Source: Deinococcus sp. YIM 134068 (GTDB lineage Bacteria > Deinococcota > Deinococci > Deinococcales > Deinococcaceae). From it: a DNA stretch of 64,000 nt. Under the pieces are notes generated by a model, which was not told the origin of the DNA, searched no databases, and was given only the letters and a program-made list of their open reading frames with translations. Each line of letters opens with the position of its first letter. Positions within the stretch are counted from its first letter, which is position 1. Made by a program: the position numbers and the translations under genes. The DNA is taken from NCBI RefSeq assembly GCF_036543075.1, contig NZ_JAZHPF010000018.1:1-64000 (forward strand), in the 5' to 3' direction. Shown one piece after another: positions 26,094-44,394 of the stretch.

Positions 26094-26951
26094 CTAGAAC
26101 GTTCCTGACGCCCCCCGGCGGTAGGCGTGCGGCGTGACCCCGTACGTCCGCCGGAAGTGCCGCCCGAGGTGGCTCTGGTCGGCGAAGCCCGCGCGCAGGG
26201 CCGCCTCGGCGGGTGTGTTCCCTTCCCGCAGGAAGCGTTTGGCGTGCCGCAGCCGCACCTGCACCTGATAGGCGTGCGGCGGCAGCCCGTAGGCCCGGCG
26301 AAAGGCCCGCAGCAGCGTGAAGGCGTTCAGCCCCGCGAGGGCGGCGAGGTCGTCCAGCGTGACGTTGCGCGCGGGGTCGTCCTCCAGGTAGGCGCGCACC
26401 CGTGCCAGGACGCCGGACTCCCGACCGGGGACGGGCAGCGCGGGCGGGCGGGCCGCATGACGAAGGACCAACTGCGTGAGCGCCTCCCGCATCAGCGACT
26501 CGCGGGCGAGGCTGGACGCGCGCTCCTCAAAGGCCCGGTGCGCCGTGACGAGGGCTTGCAGGAGGGGCGGGTCGTGGATCAGGACGGGGAGGCGGGGCGG
26601 GGAGGCCGTGCCCGCCTTCGCTCCGGGGTCCGCGAAGGCACCGCGCATGGCCTCCACCGGCGGGTAGAGGTTGCGGTACGTCCAGCCCTGCGCGTCCTCC
26701 GCGTGGCCCGTGTGCGCCTCGTCCGGGTGGATCAGGCCGATCCATCCGGGGCGCAGCGTGTGGGTCGCTCCCCGGCACGCGAAGGTCATCGCCCCCTGCC
26801 CCAGCAGCCCGATGCTGTACGTCTCGTGCGTGTGCCGCGCGAAGGCGTGGGTGGTGAAGCTGCCGTGGAGCAGGTCCAGCCCGCCGAGTTCCGCCGCCCG
26901 CCAACTGCGGACGGGAACGGGGGGAATCGCTGGAGGAGGCAGGGGGGACAT
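26094..26951 (-). CDS. AraC family transcriptional regulator
   Basis: A 285-residue regulator. The N-terminal half is an AraC-type cupin sensor (HTHETYSIGLLGQGAMTFACRG, GLIHPDEAHTGHAED). The C-terminal domain has two helix-turn-helix motifs (LDDLAALAGLNAFTLLRAFRRAYGLPPHAY and AALRAGFADQSHLGRHFRRTYGVTPHAYRR). This branch often regulates an adjacent exporter, and it lies 33 bases upstream of the DMT transporter on the same strand. Confidence 0.9.
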   Translation of the reverse strand: MSPLPPPAIPPVPVRSWRAAELGGLDLLHGSFTTHAFARHTHETYSIGLLGQGAMTFACRGATHTLRPGWIGLIHPDEAHTGHAEDAQGWTYRNLYPPVEAMRGAFADPGAKAGTASPPRLPVLIHDPPLLQALVTAHRAFEERASSLARESLMREALTQLVLRHAARPPALPVPGRESGVLARVRAYLEDDPARNVTLDDLAALAGLNAFTLLRAFRRAYGLPPHAYQVQVRLRHAKRFLREGNTPAEAALRAGFADQSHLGRHFRRTYGVTPHAYRRGASGTF

Positions 26952-27096
26952 GGGGTGGCCTCAGCATGGCATGGGGCCGGGCCGTCCGTCGGAGGGAATC
27001 GGGGATACGGAAGGCCAGTCTCGCCCCAGCCGACGCTCAGCTCTGGTCCTTCGACGGAGCGGCGCGCGGGACGGGAGAACTCCCCGCGAACCTTGC

Positions 27097-27156
27097 GGAA
27101 GGCAGAGAGCAGAAGGCCAACAACGAGGGCGTTGTGCCTTTGACCTTCTGCCCTCC
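27097..27156 (+). repeat. Repeat C copy 3
   Basis: GGAAGGCAGAGAGCAGAAGGCC and TGCCTTTGACCTTCTGCC are the two arms. It lies between the AraC and LacI genes and shares the CCTTTGACCTTCTG right arm with the copies at 17301 and 33334. Confidence 0.6.
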
Positions 27157-27190
27157 CCAACACCCACGTTCGCAGGAGGTCTTTTCGGAA

Positions 27191-28285
27191 TCAACCCTCG
27201 CCCGACCCCTCCCCCAGGTGGCGTTGCAGGAGGTGAAGGGCTTCTTGCAACCGCAGGCGCTCGCCCACGCGGGGCGGGGCCGTGCTGGCCCTCACGACCA
27301 GCTCGGGCCGGGTCAGGGTCGTGTGCGGCTCCTCCTGCCCGTCCAACAAGGCCCCCAGGTGCCCGAAGGCCCGCCGTCCGAGGGTCGGGAAGTCCTGCCG
27401 AACGGTGGTGAGGGGCGGAATCAGGAGCGCGCTCTCCGCCGTGTCGTCGTAGCCGATCACCGACACGTCGCCCGGCACGCTCAGGCCCCGCTCCCACAGC
27501 GCCCGCAACACGCCCACCGCCATCTGATCGTTGCCGACGAGCAGGCCCGTGAAGCTCAGCCCCGAGGCCAGGAGCGCCACCGCCGCCCGGTAGCCGCTCG
27601 CCGGACTCCAGTCCCCCTCCTGCCCCGCCACCAGGGTGAGGCCGTGTTCGGCCAGCACGTCCCGCCAGCCCTGCATCCGGGAGTGTTCGGCCACCGCGTC
27701 CTGGGGAGCATGGACGCAGGCGATCCGCGTATGTCCCAGCTCCACCAGATGCCGGGCGGCCAGCGCCGCGCCGTGGTACTGGTCCAGCAACGCCGCGTTC
27801 ACCGCCGAGCCGGGCGGAACGTCCATGAAGACGCAGGGCACGTCCGCGAACCGCCGGGCGACCTCGGCGGCGTCCGCACGGCTCAGGGACGCGTTGATGA
27901 GCACCCCGTCCACCTGGCGTTCCTTGAGGGCGCGCACCGCCTGGGTAACGCCGCCCAGCCCGTACCCCGGCACGATGGAGACGATCAGGCTGAAGCCCGC
28001 CTCCCGCGCCGCGCCCTCGATAGCCGAGGTGAGCTGTGAGGGGGCGTGCAGGGAGATGTCGTTCGTGGCGAACCCGATGGACTGACTGCGCTGCCGGGCC
28101 AGCCCCTGCGCCAGACGGTTGGGCACGTAGTTGAGCTGCCCCACCGCCTCCATCACCCGGAGGCGGGTTCGGGCGGCCACCGGCCCCTGGTTGTTGACGA
28201 CCCGCGAGACCGTCTGCTGCGAGACGCCCGCCAGTTCCGCCACATCCGCCAACGTCGCCGCCTTGCCTCCGGTCTTCACCCCCAC
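27191..28285 (-). CDS. LacI family transcriptional regulator
   Basis: A 364-residue repressor. The N-terminal helix-turn-helix is ATLADVAELAGVSQQTVSRVVN followed by the hinge region LNYVPNRLAQGLAR, then a periplasmic-binding-like sugar sensor (VDGVLINASLSRAD, HTRIACVHAPQ, LLVGNDQMAVGVLRAL, VSVIGYDDTAES). It diverges from the beta-galactosidase gene. Near-identical palindromes lie 10 bases upstream of its own start and in front of the beta-galactosidase gene, so it probably represses both until a galactoside is present. Confidence 0.92.
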   Translation of the reverse strand: MGVKTGGKAATLADVAELAGVSQQTVSRVVNNQGPVAARTRLRVMEAVGQLNYVPNRLAQGLARQRSQSIGFATNDISLHAPSQLTSAIEGAAREAGFSLIVSIVPGYGLGGVTQAVRALKERQVDGVLINASLSRADAAEVARRFADVPCVFMDVPPGSAVNAALLDQYHGAALAARHLVELGHTRIACVHAPQDAVAEHSRMQGWRDVLAEHGLTLVAGQEGDWSPASGYRAAVALLASGLSFTGLLVGNDQMAVGVLRALWERGLSVPGDVSVIGYDDTAESALLIPPLTTVRQDFPTLGRRAFGHLGALLDGQEEPHTTLTRPELVVRASTAPPRVGERLRLQEALHLLQRHLGEGSGEG

Positions 28286-28295
28286 CTCCGCTTAG

Positions 28296-28311
28296 GTGTT
28301 AAGGTTAACAC
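28296..28311. promoter_or_regulatory. LacI-type operator O1
   Basis: A perfect 16-base palindrome, GTGTTAA-GG-TTAACAC, 10 bases upstream of the repressor start codon. Its half-sites are shared with O2 at 28500, which supports autoregulation. Confidence 0.8.
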
Positions 28312-28499
28312 AGAGTCACTTAAGCAGCGAGGAAATCCCGTTGGCGTCTCGAACCCATGCCTCAAGGACGGATGCCTCATAAGCGACTGGAGATCAGACC
28401 TCATAACATCAACTGCCTGGAGCGATGTTTTTACAGGTGAACTTCGGCGACGGCAAAGGCCCGACGCGGTGGGGCGATGAAAAGTGATACGCCACGCAA

Positions 28500-28515
28500 G
28501 TGTTAGCCTTAACAC
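28500..28515. promoter_or_regulatory. LacI-type operator O2
   Basis: GTGTTAG-CC-TTAACAC matches O1 in both half-sites with a single mismatch to symmetry. A TAATAT box lies five bases downstream (28520-28525), so repressor bound here would overlap the presumed beta-galactosidase promoter. The ATG follows about 125 bases later. The rest of the divergent region 28286-28641 shows no gene. Confidence 0.78.
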
Positions 28516-28641
28516 CTCCTAATATAGCGCCATCAATCCGAGCATCCGGGAGGCCGACCGGTCTTCCCCAGCACAGCACCGACGCTGTGATCCCACCCTG
28601 CGGCGCATCCCCGTGTGCCGGAGATGTTGTCAGAGGTAGCC

Positions 28642-30690
<2,049 letters not shown>

Positions 30691-30760
30691 AGAACGGCCT
30701 GAGTCAGACCCCATTCAGCCAGCAACCGGAGCATTCCGGGGTTCCAATCAAGGAGAGACC

Positions 30761-31945
30761 ATGAAAAAGATGCTCGTTCTGCTGTCCCTGGCCCTGGCGA
30801 CCCCAGCCAGCGCCGCTACCCTCACCGTCTGGAGCCACTTCACGGACGCCGCTGAGGTCTCCTGGCTGCGCGCCCAGGCCGACGCCTACACCAAGTCCAC
30901 GGGGAATAAGGTCACGATTGTCAGCCTGCCGCTCGACCAGATTCCCGATAAGCTGATTCAGGCCGCACCGAAGGGCCAGGGGCCGGACATGGTGGTGACG
31001 CTGCCGCAGGACCGCCTGGGCCAACTGTCGTCGGCGGGCGTGGTGGAACCGATGGACCGCTACGTCGTGAGCAAGACGGACCTCGACCGCACGGCGGTTC
31101 AGGCCATGACCTACAAGGGCAAGCTCTTCGGGCTGCCCATGTTCGCGGAATCCGTGGCGCTGATCTACAACAAGAAGCTGGTGCCGAGGGCACCGACCAC
31201 CTGGAACGAGTTTCTGGGTGCGGCGCAGAAGAACACCGGGAACGGCAGGTTCGGCTTCCTGGTCGATCTGACCAACGCCTACGCCAACTACGGCTTTTTC
31301 AGCGCCTACGGCTCGTACATCTTCAAGAACAACGGCGGCACCCTGAACGTCTCGGACGTGGGCATCGCCAACGCTGGGGCCGCCAGGGCTTTGGCCCTGA
31401 TGAACGACCTGCGCTTCAAGTACGGGCTGATTCCCGAGGGCGTGTCCGCCGACGCGGCCAAGAGTGCGTTCGTGGACGGTCGCCTGGCGATGGTCGTGAC
31501 CGGGCCGTGGGACATGGGCGACATCAGGAAGGCGGGCATCGACTACGGCATCACCACCATCCCGACGCCCCCCGGCGCGACCGGCAGGTGGAGTCCCTTC
31601 GTGGGCGTGCAGGGCGTGGTGATCAACGCCTACTCCAGGAACAAGGCGGCGGCGGCGCAATTTGCGCGGGCGCTGGCGACCAGCCCGGCGCAGCTTGCCT
31701 TCAATCAGGCGGGCGGGCGCATCCCCGTCAGCCTGGCCGCGCGCACCCGCCTGAAGGCCGATCCGGTGGTCACGGGCTTCAGCCGGGCCATCTCCGCCGG
31801 GACGCCGATGCCGAACGTGCCGGAGATGGGCGCGGTCTGGGGACCCTGGGGCAGCGCCGTCGCCCAGAGTGTGCAGAAGGCCAGCCCGAACTACGCGACG
31901 ATCCTCGCGGCGGCCCTCAAGGAGATCAAGGGCAACATCAAGTAA
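30761..31945 (+). CDS. Sugar ABC transporter substrate-binding protein (MalE type)
   Basis: A 394-residue exported protein with a signal peptide (KKMLVLLSLALATPASA) and the cluster-I sugar-binding fold (LTVWSHFTDAAEVSWLRAQADAY, GPDMVVTLPQDRLGQLSSAG, YKGKLFGLPMFAESVALIYNKKL, AMVVTGPWDM). AAGGAGAG precedes the ATG. It follows the GH42 gene by 70 bases and probably delivers a galactoside for it. The MalF/MalG permeases expected next are missing; the DNA downstream is non-coding. Confidence 0.9.
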   Translation: MKKMLVLLSLALATPASAATLTVWSHFTDAAEVSWLRAQADAYTKSTGNKVTIVSLPLDQIPDKLIQAAPKGQGPDMVVTLPQDRLGQLSSAGVVEPMDRYVVSKTDLDRTAVQAMTYKGKLFGLPMFAESVALIYNKKLVPRAPTTWNEFLGAAQKNTGNGRFGFLVDLTNAYANYGFFSAYGSYIFKNNGGTLNVSDVGIANAGAARALALMNDLRFKYGLIPEGVSADAAKSAFVDGRLAMVVTGPWDMGDIRKAGIDYGITTIPTPPGATGRWSPFVGVQGVVINAYSRNKAAAAQFARALATSPAQLAFNQAGGRIPVSLAARTRLKADPVVTGFSRAISAGTPMPNVPEMGAVWGPWGSAVAQSVQKASPNYATILAAALKEIKGNIK

Positions 31946-32040
31946 CGGGCGAGGAGTACAGGAACCGCAGGAACAAGGTCAGCCGCGCGAGGAATCCACC
32001 TCCGGCACGGCTGACCCTCTGTTCGGGGTGAGGGAGGAGC

Positions 32041-32083
32041 GGCCCCACCAGAAGTCCCGAAGCTCGCCGAAGTGGGGCCTTTC
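32041..32083 (+). terminator. Terminator-like hairpin after the sugar-binding protein
   Basis: GGCCCCAC and GTGGGGCC form a perfect eight-base stem around a 23-base loop, followed by TTT and C residues. The position, about 95 bases after the stop codon, suits the end of the galactoside operon. Confidence 0.55.
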
Positions 32084-32142
32084 CCCCGCGCGGACGTGAA
32101 GTCGGACAACGCCAGCCTTGAGACGAGGTTTCCTGCCAACGT

Positions 32143-32187
32143 CGCAGAGGGCGGAGGGCCAACAGCACCGGCCACGCCGCCCTCTGC
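32143..32187 (+). repeat. Repeat C copy 4
   Basis: GCAGAGGGCGG pairs with CCGCCCTCTGC around a 22-base loop that includes CCAACAGCACC, a perfect stem. It shares the family layout but not the CCTTTGACCTTCTG arm. Confidence 0.5.
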
Positions 32188-32244
32188 CTCGTGCTCCCCG
32201 ACGCTCACATTCACGGGAGGTCCGGGGCAGGGCGCACAGGTGTG

Positions 32245-32307
32245 GTCACGCCGAGCGTCAGCGAAGCCTCTCTGGTCGCGGGGACCCTTCGCCGCGCTCA
32301 GGGTGAC
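32245..32307 (+). repeat. Repeat B copy 1
   Basis: GTCACGCCGAGCGTCAGCGAAGC on one side and GGGACCCTTCGC...GCTCAGGGTGAC on the other form a 63-base imperfect palindrome. The same unit recurs at 36882 and, inverted, at 53076. Confidence 0.65.
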
Positions 32308-32326
32308 GACCTGGATGAGCTTTGCC

Positions 32327-33070
32327 CTACTGCCCCTCGTTCACCCGCCAGTAGCCGACGACCCGCACGTCGGCCCCCGGATGGTCGGCGCGCAGGATGT
32401 TCCGCAGCGTCCTGGCACCGCTCACCTCCAGCGCACCCCAGACGGCGGCGGGGGCAGTCTCCAGGGTGTCCAGCACCGCGCGCAGCGAGGCACCGCTCTC
32501 GCCCACGCGGGGCAACCAACTGACGTATGCACCGGGGGGCAGGTGAACGTCGTCCAGGTACCGTTGCTCGGCGGCGTCCCCAACCTCCAGCAGCACGCGC
32601 ACCGGGAACTCCTCGGCCCAGCCCTCCAGCAGCGCCGCAATCGTGGGGAGCGCCGTCTCGTCGCCCAGCAGCAGGGCGGGGCCAGCCGTGAAGTCCGGCA
32701 GGCCCTCCTGACGCCCGCCCCGCGCCGTCACGCGGTCCCCGGCCCGCAGGCCCTCGGCCCAACGGCTGCCCAGGGTGCCGTCGTGGCAGTACACGTCGAT
32801 CTCGGCGGTTCCCGCGTTCGGGTGGACGCGGCGCAGGGTGTAGGGCCGCCCGTGCTCCTGGCCGGGCACGTCGAAGCGGCAGGCGTAGCCGGGACGCCAG
32901 TCGAGGCTGCCCTCGCCGGACACGTCCACCGTCAGGCGGCGGAAGTGGCGGGTCAGCACTCGGGCGTCCACCACGGTCCAGTGGGCGACGCGGACCTCGG
33001 GCCTGATGCCCAGGCGGTTCATCGCCTCGCCCACGGTGGCGCGGATGGCCGTGGCGGCGGGGCCGGTCAC
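32327..33070 (-). CDS. Siderophore-interacting protein (FAD-binding ferric reductase family)
   Basis: A 247-residue cytosolic flavoprotein that would release iron from imported siderophores by reduction. The FAD-binding barrel shows GRPYTLRRVHPNAGTAEIDVY (family RxYTxR) and GSRWAEGLRAGDRV; the C-terminal domain has ALLLGDETALPTIAALLE and ends VVGYWRVNEG. The GTG at 33070 is the only start after an upstream stop, although an ATG at 33022 (MNRLGIRP) is also possible. A second family member lies 360 bases upstream on the same strand. Confidence 0.85.
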   Translation of the reverse strand: MTGPAATAIRATVGEAMNRLGIRPEVRVAHWTVVDARVLTRHFRRLTVDVSGEGSLDWRPGYACRFDVPGQEHGRPYTLRRVHPNAGTAEIDVYCHDGTLGSRWAEGLRAGDRVTARGGRQEGLPDFTAGPALLLGDETALPTIAALLEGWAEEFPVRVLLEVGDAAEQRYLDDVHLPPGAYVSWLPRVGESGASLRAVLDTLETAPAAVWGALEVSGARTLRNILRADHPGADVRVVGYWRVNEGQ

Positions 33071-33430
33071 GCTGAACGGGATGAAGTGGCGGGTATCAAA
33101 TTACTATGGTTTAAAGGAGAGTCTTTCTGGGAAGCAGCGCCAGGCACCGAGTCTCGGTCTGCCTCCGGCGGTCTCCCCCTCCCTGAATTGGAGGAATCCC
33201 GTCCAGGCGGCTCCATCTCTCCGTCCTGCTCGGCTCCATTCTCCCGCGCTGCTCCGACGATCAGCGCCTCGGGAGCGCCGCCTCCCGGCGTCCAATGCCC
33301 GAAGGGACGCACAGGCCCCTGCGAACGTCGGAGAAGCAGGCAGAAGGCCGACAGCGCGTGCCGGGTGCCATCTGCCTTTGACCTTCTGCCTTCTGCGACC
33401 TCCACAGAAAGCCTCAGGAGTGAACCGCGC
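33071..33430. other. Intergenic region between the two siderophore-interacting protein genes
   Basis: About 360 bases without a convincing gene. It includes an unusually AT-rich pocket around 33095-33130 and repeat C copy 5 at 33334-33397. The AT-rich pocket lies directly upstream of the GTG start at 33070 and may hold its promoter. Confidence 0.4.
33334..33397 (+). repeat. Repeat C copy 5
   Basis: AAGCAGGCAGAAGGCCGACA and the right arm TGCCTTTGACCTTCTGCC are as in copies 1 and 3, followed by a second TTCTGC. Confidence 0.6.
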
Positions 33431-34210
33431 TCAGCCTTTGGGTTCCTCGTGGCCGGGGACGCCGCGCTTCCAGTACCCGGCCACGCGCACCCACTCGCGG
33501 TTCAGCCCGCGCTCCTCCAGCAGATGCTGGCGGATACGCCCCGCCGCCGCGCTCTCGCACCCCACCCAGACGAACACGTCGCCCCCCGGCAACCTGACCT
33601 CCCGGAGCGCACGCTCCAGCAGGTCCGTGGTGCCCGGCGCGGCTCCCGACCGGTGCAGCCAGGTGATCCGGGCGTCGGCCTGCGTGCTCAGCGGCACCTC
33701 GCCCTCGGGGCCGTCCACCTCCAGAAATACCAGGGCGCGTGCTCCCGGCGGCAGCTCCTCCAGGCGGCGGCTGACGGCGGGTTGCGCCGCCTCGTCCCCG
33801 GCGAGCAGGTAGGCGTCGAAGTCGTAGGTCACGACCGTGGAGCCGCGCGGCCCGCCCAGCAGGAGGGGGTCGCCGGGCCGGGCGTGGGCCGCCCAGGTGC
33901 TCCCAGGGCCGTCGCCGTGCAGCGCGAACTCGATGTCGAGTTCCCCCGCGCCGGGGTCGAAGCGGCGGGGCGTGTAGTCGCGCCGGGCGAGGACGGCCCC
34001 CTCCTCCCCGGCGAGCAGGGCCTCAGCCGTGGCACCGGGTGTTGGAAAGAACAGCTTGACGTGATCGTCGGCCCCCTCGCTGCGGAAGCCGTCCAGGTCC
34101 CCGGTCAGCGTCACGCGCCGCAGGTGGGGAGTGAGGTCGGTGACGCGCCGCACTTCGAGCAGGCGGCGACGAACGGGATGGGGGCCGTGGCGGGTCACTC
34201 TGGGGGTCAT
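33431..34210 (-). CDS. Siderophore-interacting protein (FAD-binding ferric reductase family), second copy
   Basis: A 259-residue protein more typical of the ViuB/YqjH type than its neighbour. The N-terminus LLEVRRVTDLTPHLRRVTLTGDLDGF is canonical, RRDYTPRRFDPGAGELDIEF carries the FAD motif (RxYTxR), DAYLLAGDEAAQPAVSRRLEELP starts the C-terminal domain, and WVGCESAAAGRIRQHLLEERGL and VAGYWKRG close it. With the two siderophore-binding proteins at 19-21 kb it points to several siderophores being used. Confidence 0.92.
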   Translation of the reverse strand: MTPRVTRHGPHPVRRRLLEVRRVTDLTPHLRRVTLTGDLDGFRSEGADDHVKLFFPTPGATAEALLAGEEGAVLARRDYTPRRFDPGAGELDIEFALHGDGPGSTWAAHARPGDPLLLGGPRGSTVVTYDFDAYLLAGDEAAQPAVSRRLEELPPGARALVFLEVDGPEGEVPLSTQADARITWLHRSGAAPGTTDLLERALREVRLPGGDVFVWVGCESAAAGRIRQHLLEERGLNREWVRVAGYWKRGVPGHEEPKG

Positions 34211-34617
34211 GGGTGTTCCTTTCGGAGAGGAGGGGGAGGAAGGTCAGGAGGCGGGTTCTAGGGGTTCCAGGGGTGGAAGTCGGCGCGGGAGTGGGGATCA
34301 TCTCCTCACGCCTCGGCAGGGTCCTCCAAGCCACTCTCCCTCTCCGACGCTCGGCACCCCGGCCCGGCCACACGGTTCTCAGCCACCTCACGGGCGGCTC
34401 GCCGTGTGCTGTGCGGTGAGCTTTCACCTGTCGTTGCCTCGTGGAGAAGTTCGACCGACCTTCGCTCAAAGGTCACTCCCCTCCTTCGACCCAGGTTGAA
34501 CGGGGGCTGCAAAGATTCTGTGAACACCGCCCCGACGAGGAGTCCCCTCATGTCCTCCTGGGCGGGACGCGCTCGGCCAATCCCAGGACCGGACGGGAAC
34601 GGGTCGGTCCAAACGGG
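34211..34617. other. Intergenic region without a recognised gene
   Basis: About 400 bases between the siderophore-interacting protein start and the pobA stop codon. Frames on both strands are Arg/Pro-rich read-through. No repeat copy was recognised here. Confidence 0.4.
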
Positions 34618-35890
<1,273 letters not shown>

Positions 35891-36002
35891 ACCCTACTCG
35901 ACTGATCCGCCCCAATCTGCGCGCTCCCGGCACGGCCCGCAAGCCTCCTATCCAGCTATCCTGGAAGCCGGACCCATGCCACGCGACCGGGGAGGAGCCA
36001 CG

Positions 36003-36848
36003 ATGCTCGGCACGTTCGAGAAGGCCCGGCGCGTGCTGGACCTGTACAGCCCGGAGCAGCCCGAGTGGGGGGTGAGCGAGGTCGCCCGGCATCTGGGAAT
36101 GCCCACGTCGAGCGCCCACCTCCTGCTCGCCTCGCTGGCGCACCTGGGGCTGCTCCACCGCACGCTCGCCGGACGCTACCGGCTGGGGTTCAAGCTGCTC
36201 GCCCTGAGTCAGGTCCTGCTGGCGAACACGCCGTGGCGGGACGTGGCGCAGGCGCAGATGCGGCCCCTCACGGAGCGGTTCGGAGAGACGGTGCAGCTCG
36301 GCGTTCTCGACGGCGGGCAGTTCGTCACGGTCGCCTCGCTGGGTGGGAGGCGGGCGGACAGCCTCCCGCCGCCGGGGGTGGGAGCGGCCCTGCCCGCGCC
36401 CGCGAGTCCGGGGGGACGGGTGCTGCTGGCCTTCCGCCCCCCGGACGTGGTGGAGGCGGCGTTGCGGCAGCACGCGGACACTTCGACGGAGCCGGAGGTC
36501 CTCATGGCGGAACTCGCCCGCATCCGCTCGCAGGGCTACGCGCTGGAGGTGGGCGAGCACCACGCGGACCCGTGCTGGGTGGCCGCGCCGATTCGCAACC
36601 ACAACGGGGAGGCCATCGCGGCGCTGGGCGTCGGCCTGCCCGTGGAGCGGTGCGCCGTGCGGGCGCGGGAGGTCAGGGAAGCGGTCACCTCGGCGGGGGA
36701 GCGGGCCTCGGCCCTGATCGGGTTCACTCCCCTGCTCACCGGCGAGGGGCGGTGGGTGTGGACCTCGGAGGCGGGCCGGGAGGAGCTGCGGTCCCTGCCC
36801 AGACGACGTGGCCGTTCGCGCCCCGACTCCACGGACGACCCGGCCTGA
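36003..36848 (+). CDS. IclR family transcriptional regulator next to pobA
   Basis: A 281-residue regulator. The N-terminal winged helix (KARRVLDLYSPEQPEWGVSEVARHLGMPTSSAHLLLASLAHLGLLHR) leads into the IclR effector domain (FGETVQLGVLDGGQFV, PGGRVLLAFRPPDVV, AAPIRNHNGEAIAALGVGLP). The ATG at 36003 follows GGAGGAG. IclR proteins activate or repress aromatic-acid catabolism, so 4-hydroxybenzoate is a likely effector. The N-terminal 60 residues closely resemble those of the IclR protein at 37199, suggesting duplication. The C-terminus is an Arg-rich tail. Confidence 0.88.
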   Translation: MLGTFEKARRVLDLYSPEQPEWGVSEVARHLGMPTSSAHLLLASLAHLGLLHRTLAGRYRLGFKLLALSQVLLANTPWRDVAQAQMRPLTERFGETVQLGVLDGGQFVTVASLGGRRADSLPPPGVGAALPAPASPGGRVLLAFRPPDVVEAALRQHADTSTEPEVLMAELARIRSQGYALEVGEHHADPCWVAAPIRNHNGEAIAALGVGLPVERCAVRAREVREAVTSAGERASALIGFTPLLTGEGRWVWTSEAGREELRSLPRRRGRSRPDSTDDPA

Positions 36849-36860
36849 GCGTCCGCCCGT

Positions 36861-36974
36861 AGAGCAGTTGACACCAACATGGTCATGCTGAGCGTCAGCG
36901 AGGCATCTCGAAACGAAATGAACGAGGCCCTTCGCTTCGCTCAGGGTGACAACCGTTCTTCTGTCAACTGCTCT
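36861..36974 (+). repeat. Perfect 13-base inverted repeat enclosing repeat B copy 2
   Basis: AGAGCAGTTGACA (36861-36873) and TGTCAACTGCTCT (36962-36974) are perfect inverted repeats. Repeat B copy 2 (36882-36950, GTCATGCTGAGCGTCAGCG to GCTCAGGGTGAC) lies between them, and repeat A3 starts two bases after the right end. Confidence 0.75.
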
Positions 36975-36976
36975 AA

Positions 36977-37156
36977 ACGCCTGATGTGCCCTACAAAACC
37001 AGCGTCCCACCTGTGCTTTCTCCTCCCTCTCTCCTCGTGGGAGACCCGGAGAGCCGCGAAGCAGAGGGCCGGGGAGAGGGGTGACGAACAGCACTCGTCC
37101 TCTCGCCGGACGACGAACAAGCCTTCACTGCCCACTCCGCAGTTCACAGCAGGCGT
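36977..37156 (-). repeat. Repeat A copy 3
   Basis: 180 bases starting ACGCCTGATGTG and ending with a CACAGCAGGCGT end repeat (one mismatch to A1). On the minus strand the conserved frame reads [18 protein letters not shown], then CCSSPLSPALCFAALRV. Like A2 it has the seven-codon CFAALRV segment that A1 lacks. Confidence 0.78.
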
Positions 37157-37198
37157 CGTATGGGACGGGACCGCCCCTCTCCCCTCCCGCCCACACGC

Positions 37199-37963
<765 letters not shown>

Positions 37964-38223
37964 GGGGACCTCCTGCCTCTGCGGCGCGCGCCGTGGATTC
38001 GAGTTCGGTCCCAGTATATGAAACGAGGGGATTGTCAGGGGCCGGGCCGTGGCGCACAGTGGGGCCACACAACGAGTCGAACACAGGCCGTGCCCGGCGG
38101 GGGTTTCCCCGTCCGCGCACCAGCAGGCGGGACTGCCGGAACCAGGCGACTGACTTCCGACGCGGGGTTCTGCCACTTCTCCCCCGCTCGCCCACCGTGG
38201 CCGAGCAGAAAGGCAGGACCACC

Positions 38224-39534
<1,311 letters not shown>

Positions 39535-39650
39535 GTCCCGCTTCTCGCCGCACCCGTCAGGCTTCCCAGGCCTCGCGGGCGCGGCGGGAACGGTTCTTGA
39601 CCGGGCCTGTCCTCCCCTGCCCCTGGCTGCCTCCCCGACAAGGAGTTCCC

Positions 39651-42545
<2,895 letters not shown>

Positions 42546-42594
42546 CTCACCCTCACCACGCTGCCACCCCCTCTCCCCCCCTCCGAGGTAAACC

Positions 42595-44283
<1,689 letters not shown>

Positions 44284-44326
44284 TGGTCGCCCGCTCTCCC
44301 CTCTTCACGACTCAAGGAGGCCGCAT

Positions 44327-44371
44327 GTGACCCAACCCCTGCCACCTGCCGACTCCCACCCTCTCACCTGA
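44327..44371 (+). other. Start-like mini-ORF between GH3 and bicupin genes
   Basis: AAGGAGG at 44314-44320 is followed at normal spacing by GTG and a 14-codon frame reading MTQPLPPADSHPLT. One base earlier, ATGTGA is a start directly followed by a stop. Then comes a duplicated ACCCTCTCACCTG and the real ribosome site of the bicupin gene. It may be a gene remnant or a leader peptide. Confidence 0.35.
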
Positions 44372-44394
44372 CCCTCTCACCTGAAGGAGCCTCT

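Larger units (their letters stand above)
31946..32326. other. Intergenic region with terminator, repeat C4 and repeat B1
   Basis: About 380 bases between convergent genes. They hold a terminator-like hairpin at 32041-32083, repeat C copy 4 at about 32143-32187 and repeat B copy 1 at 32245-32307. No permease remnant could be recognised. Confidence 0.5.
36849..37198. other. Intergenic region filled by nested repeats
   Basis: About 350 bases occupied by a 13-base inverted repeat (36861-36974) that encloses repeat B2, and by repeat A3 (36977-37156) only two bases further on. No gene is seen apart from the reading frame inside A3. Confidence 0.6.

Noticed and set aside
28320..28445. Possible tRNA-like or riboswitch-like sequence in the lacI-bga spacer (a GGGTTCGA on the minus strand).
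   Set aside because: No acceptor stem or anticodon arm can be drawn around it.
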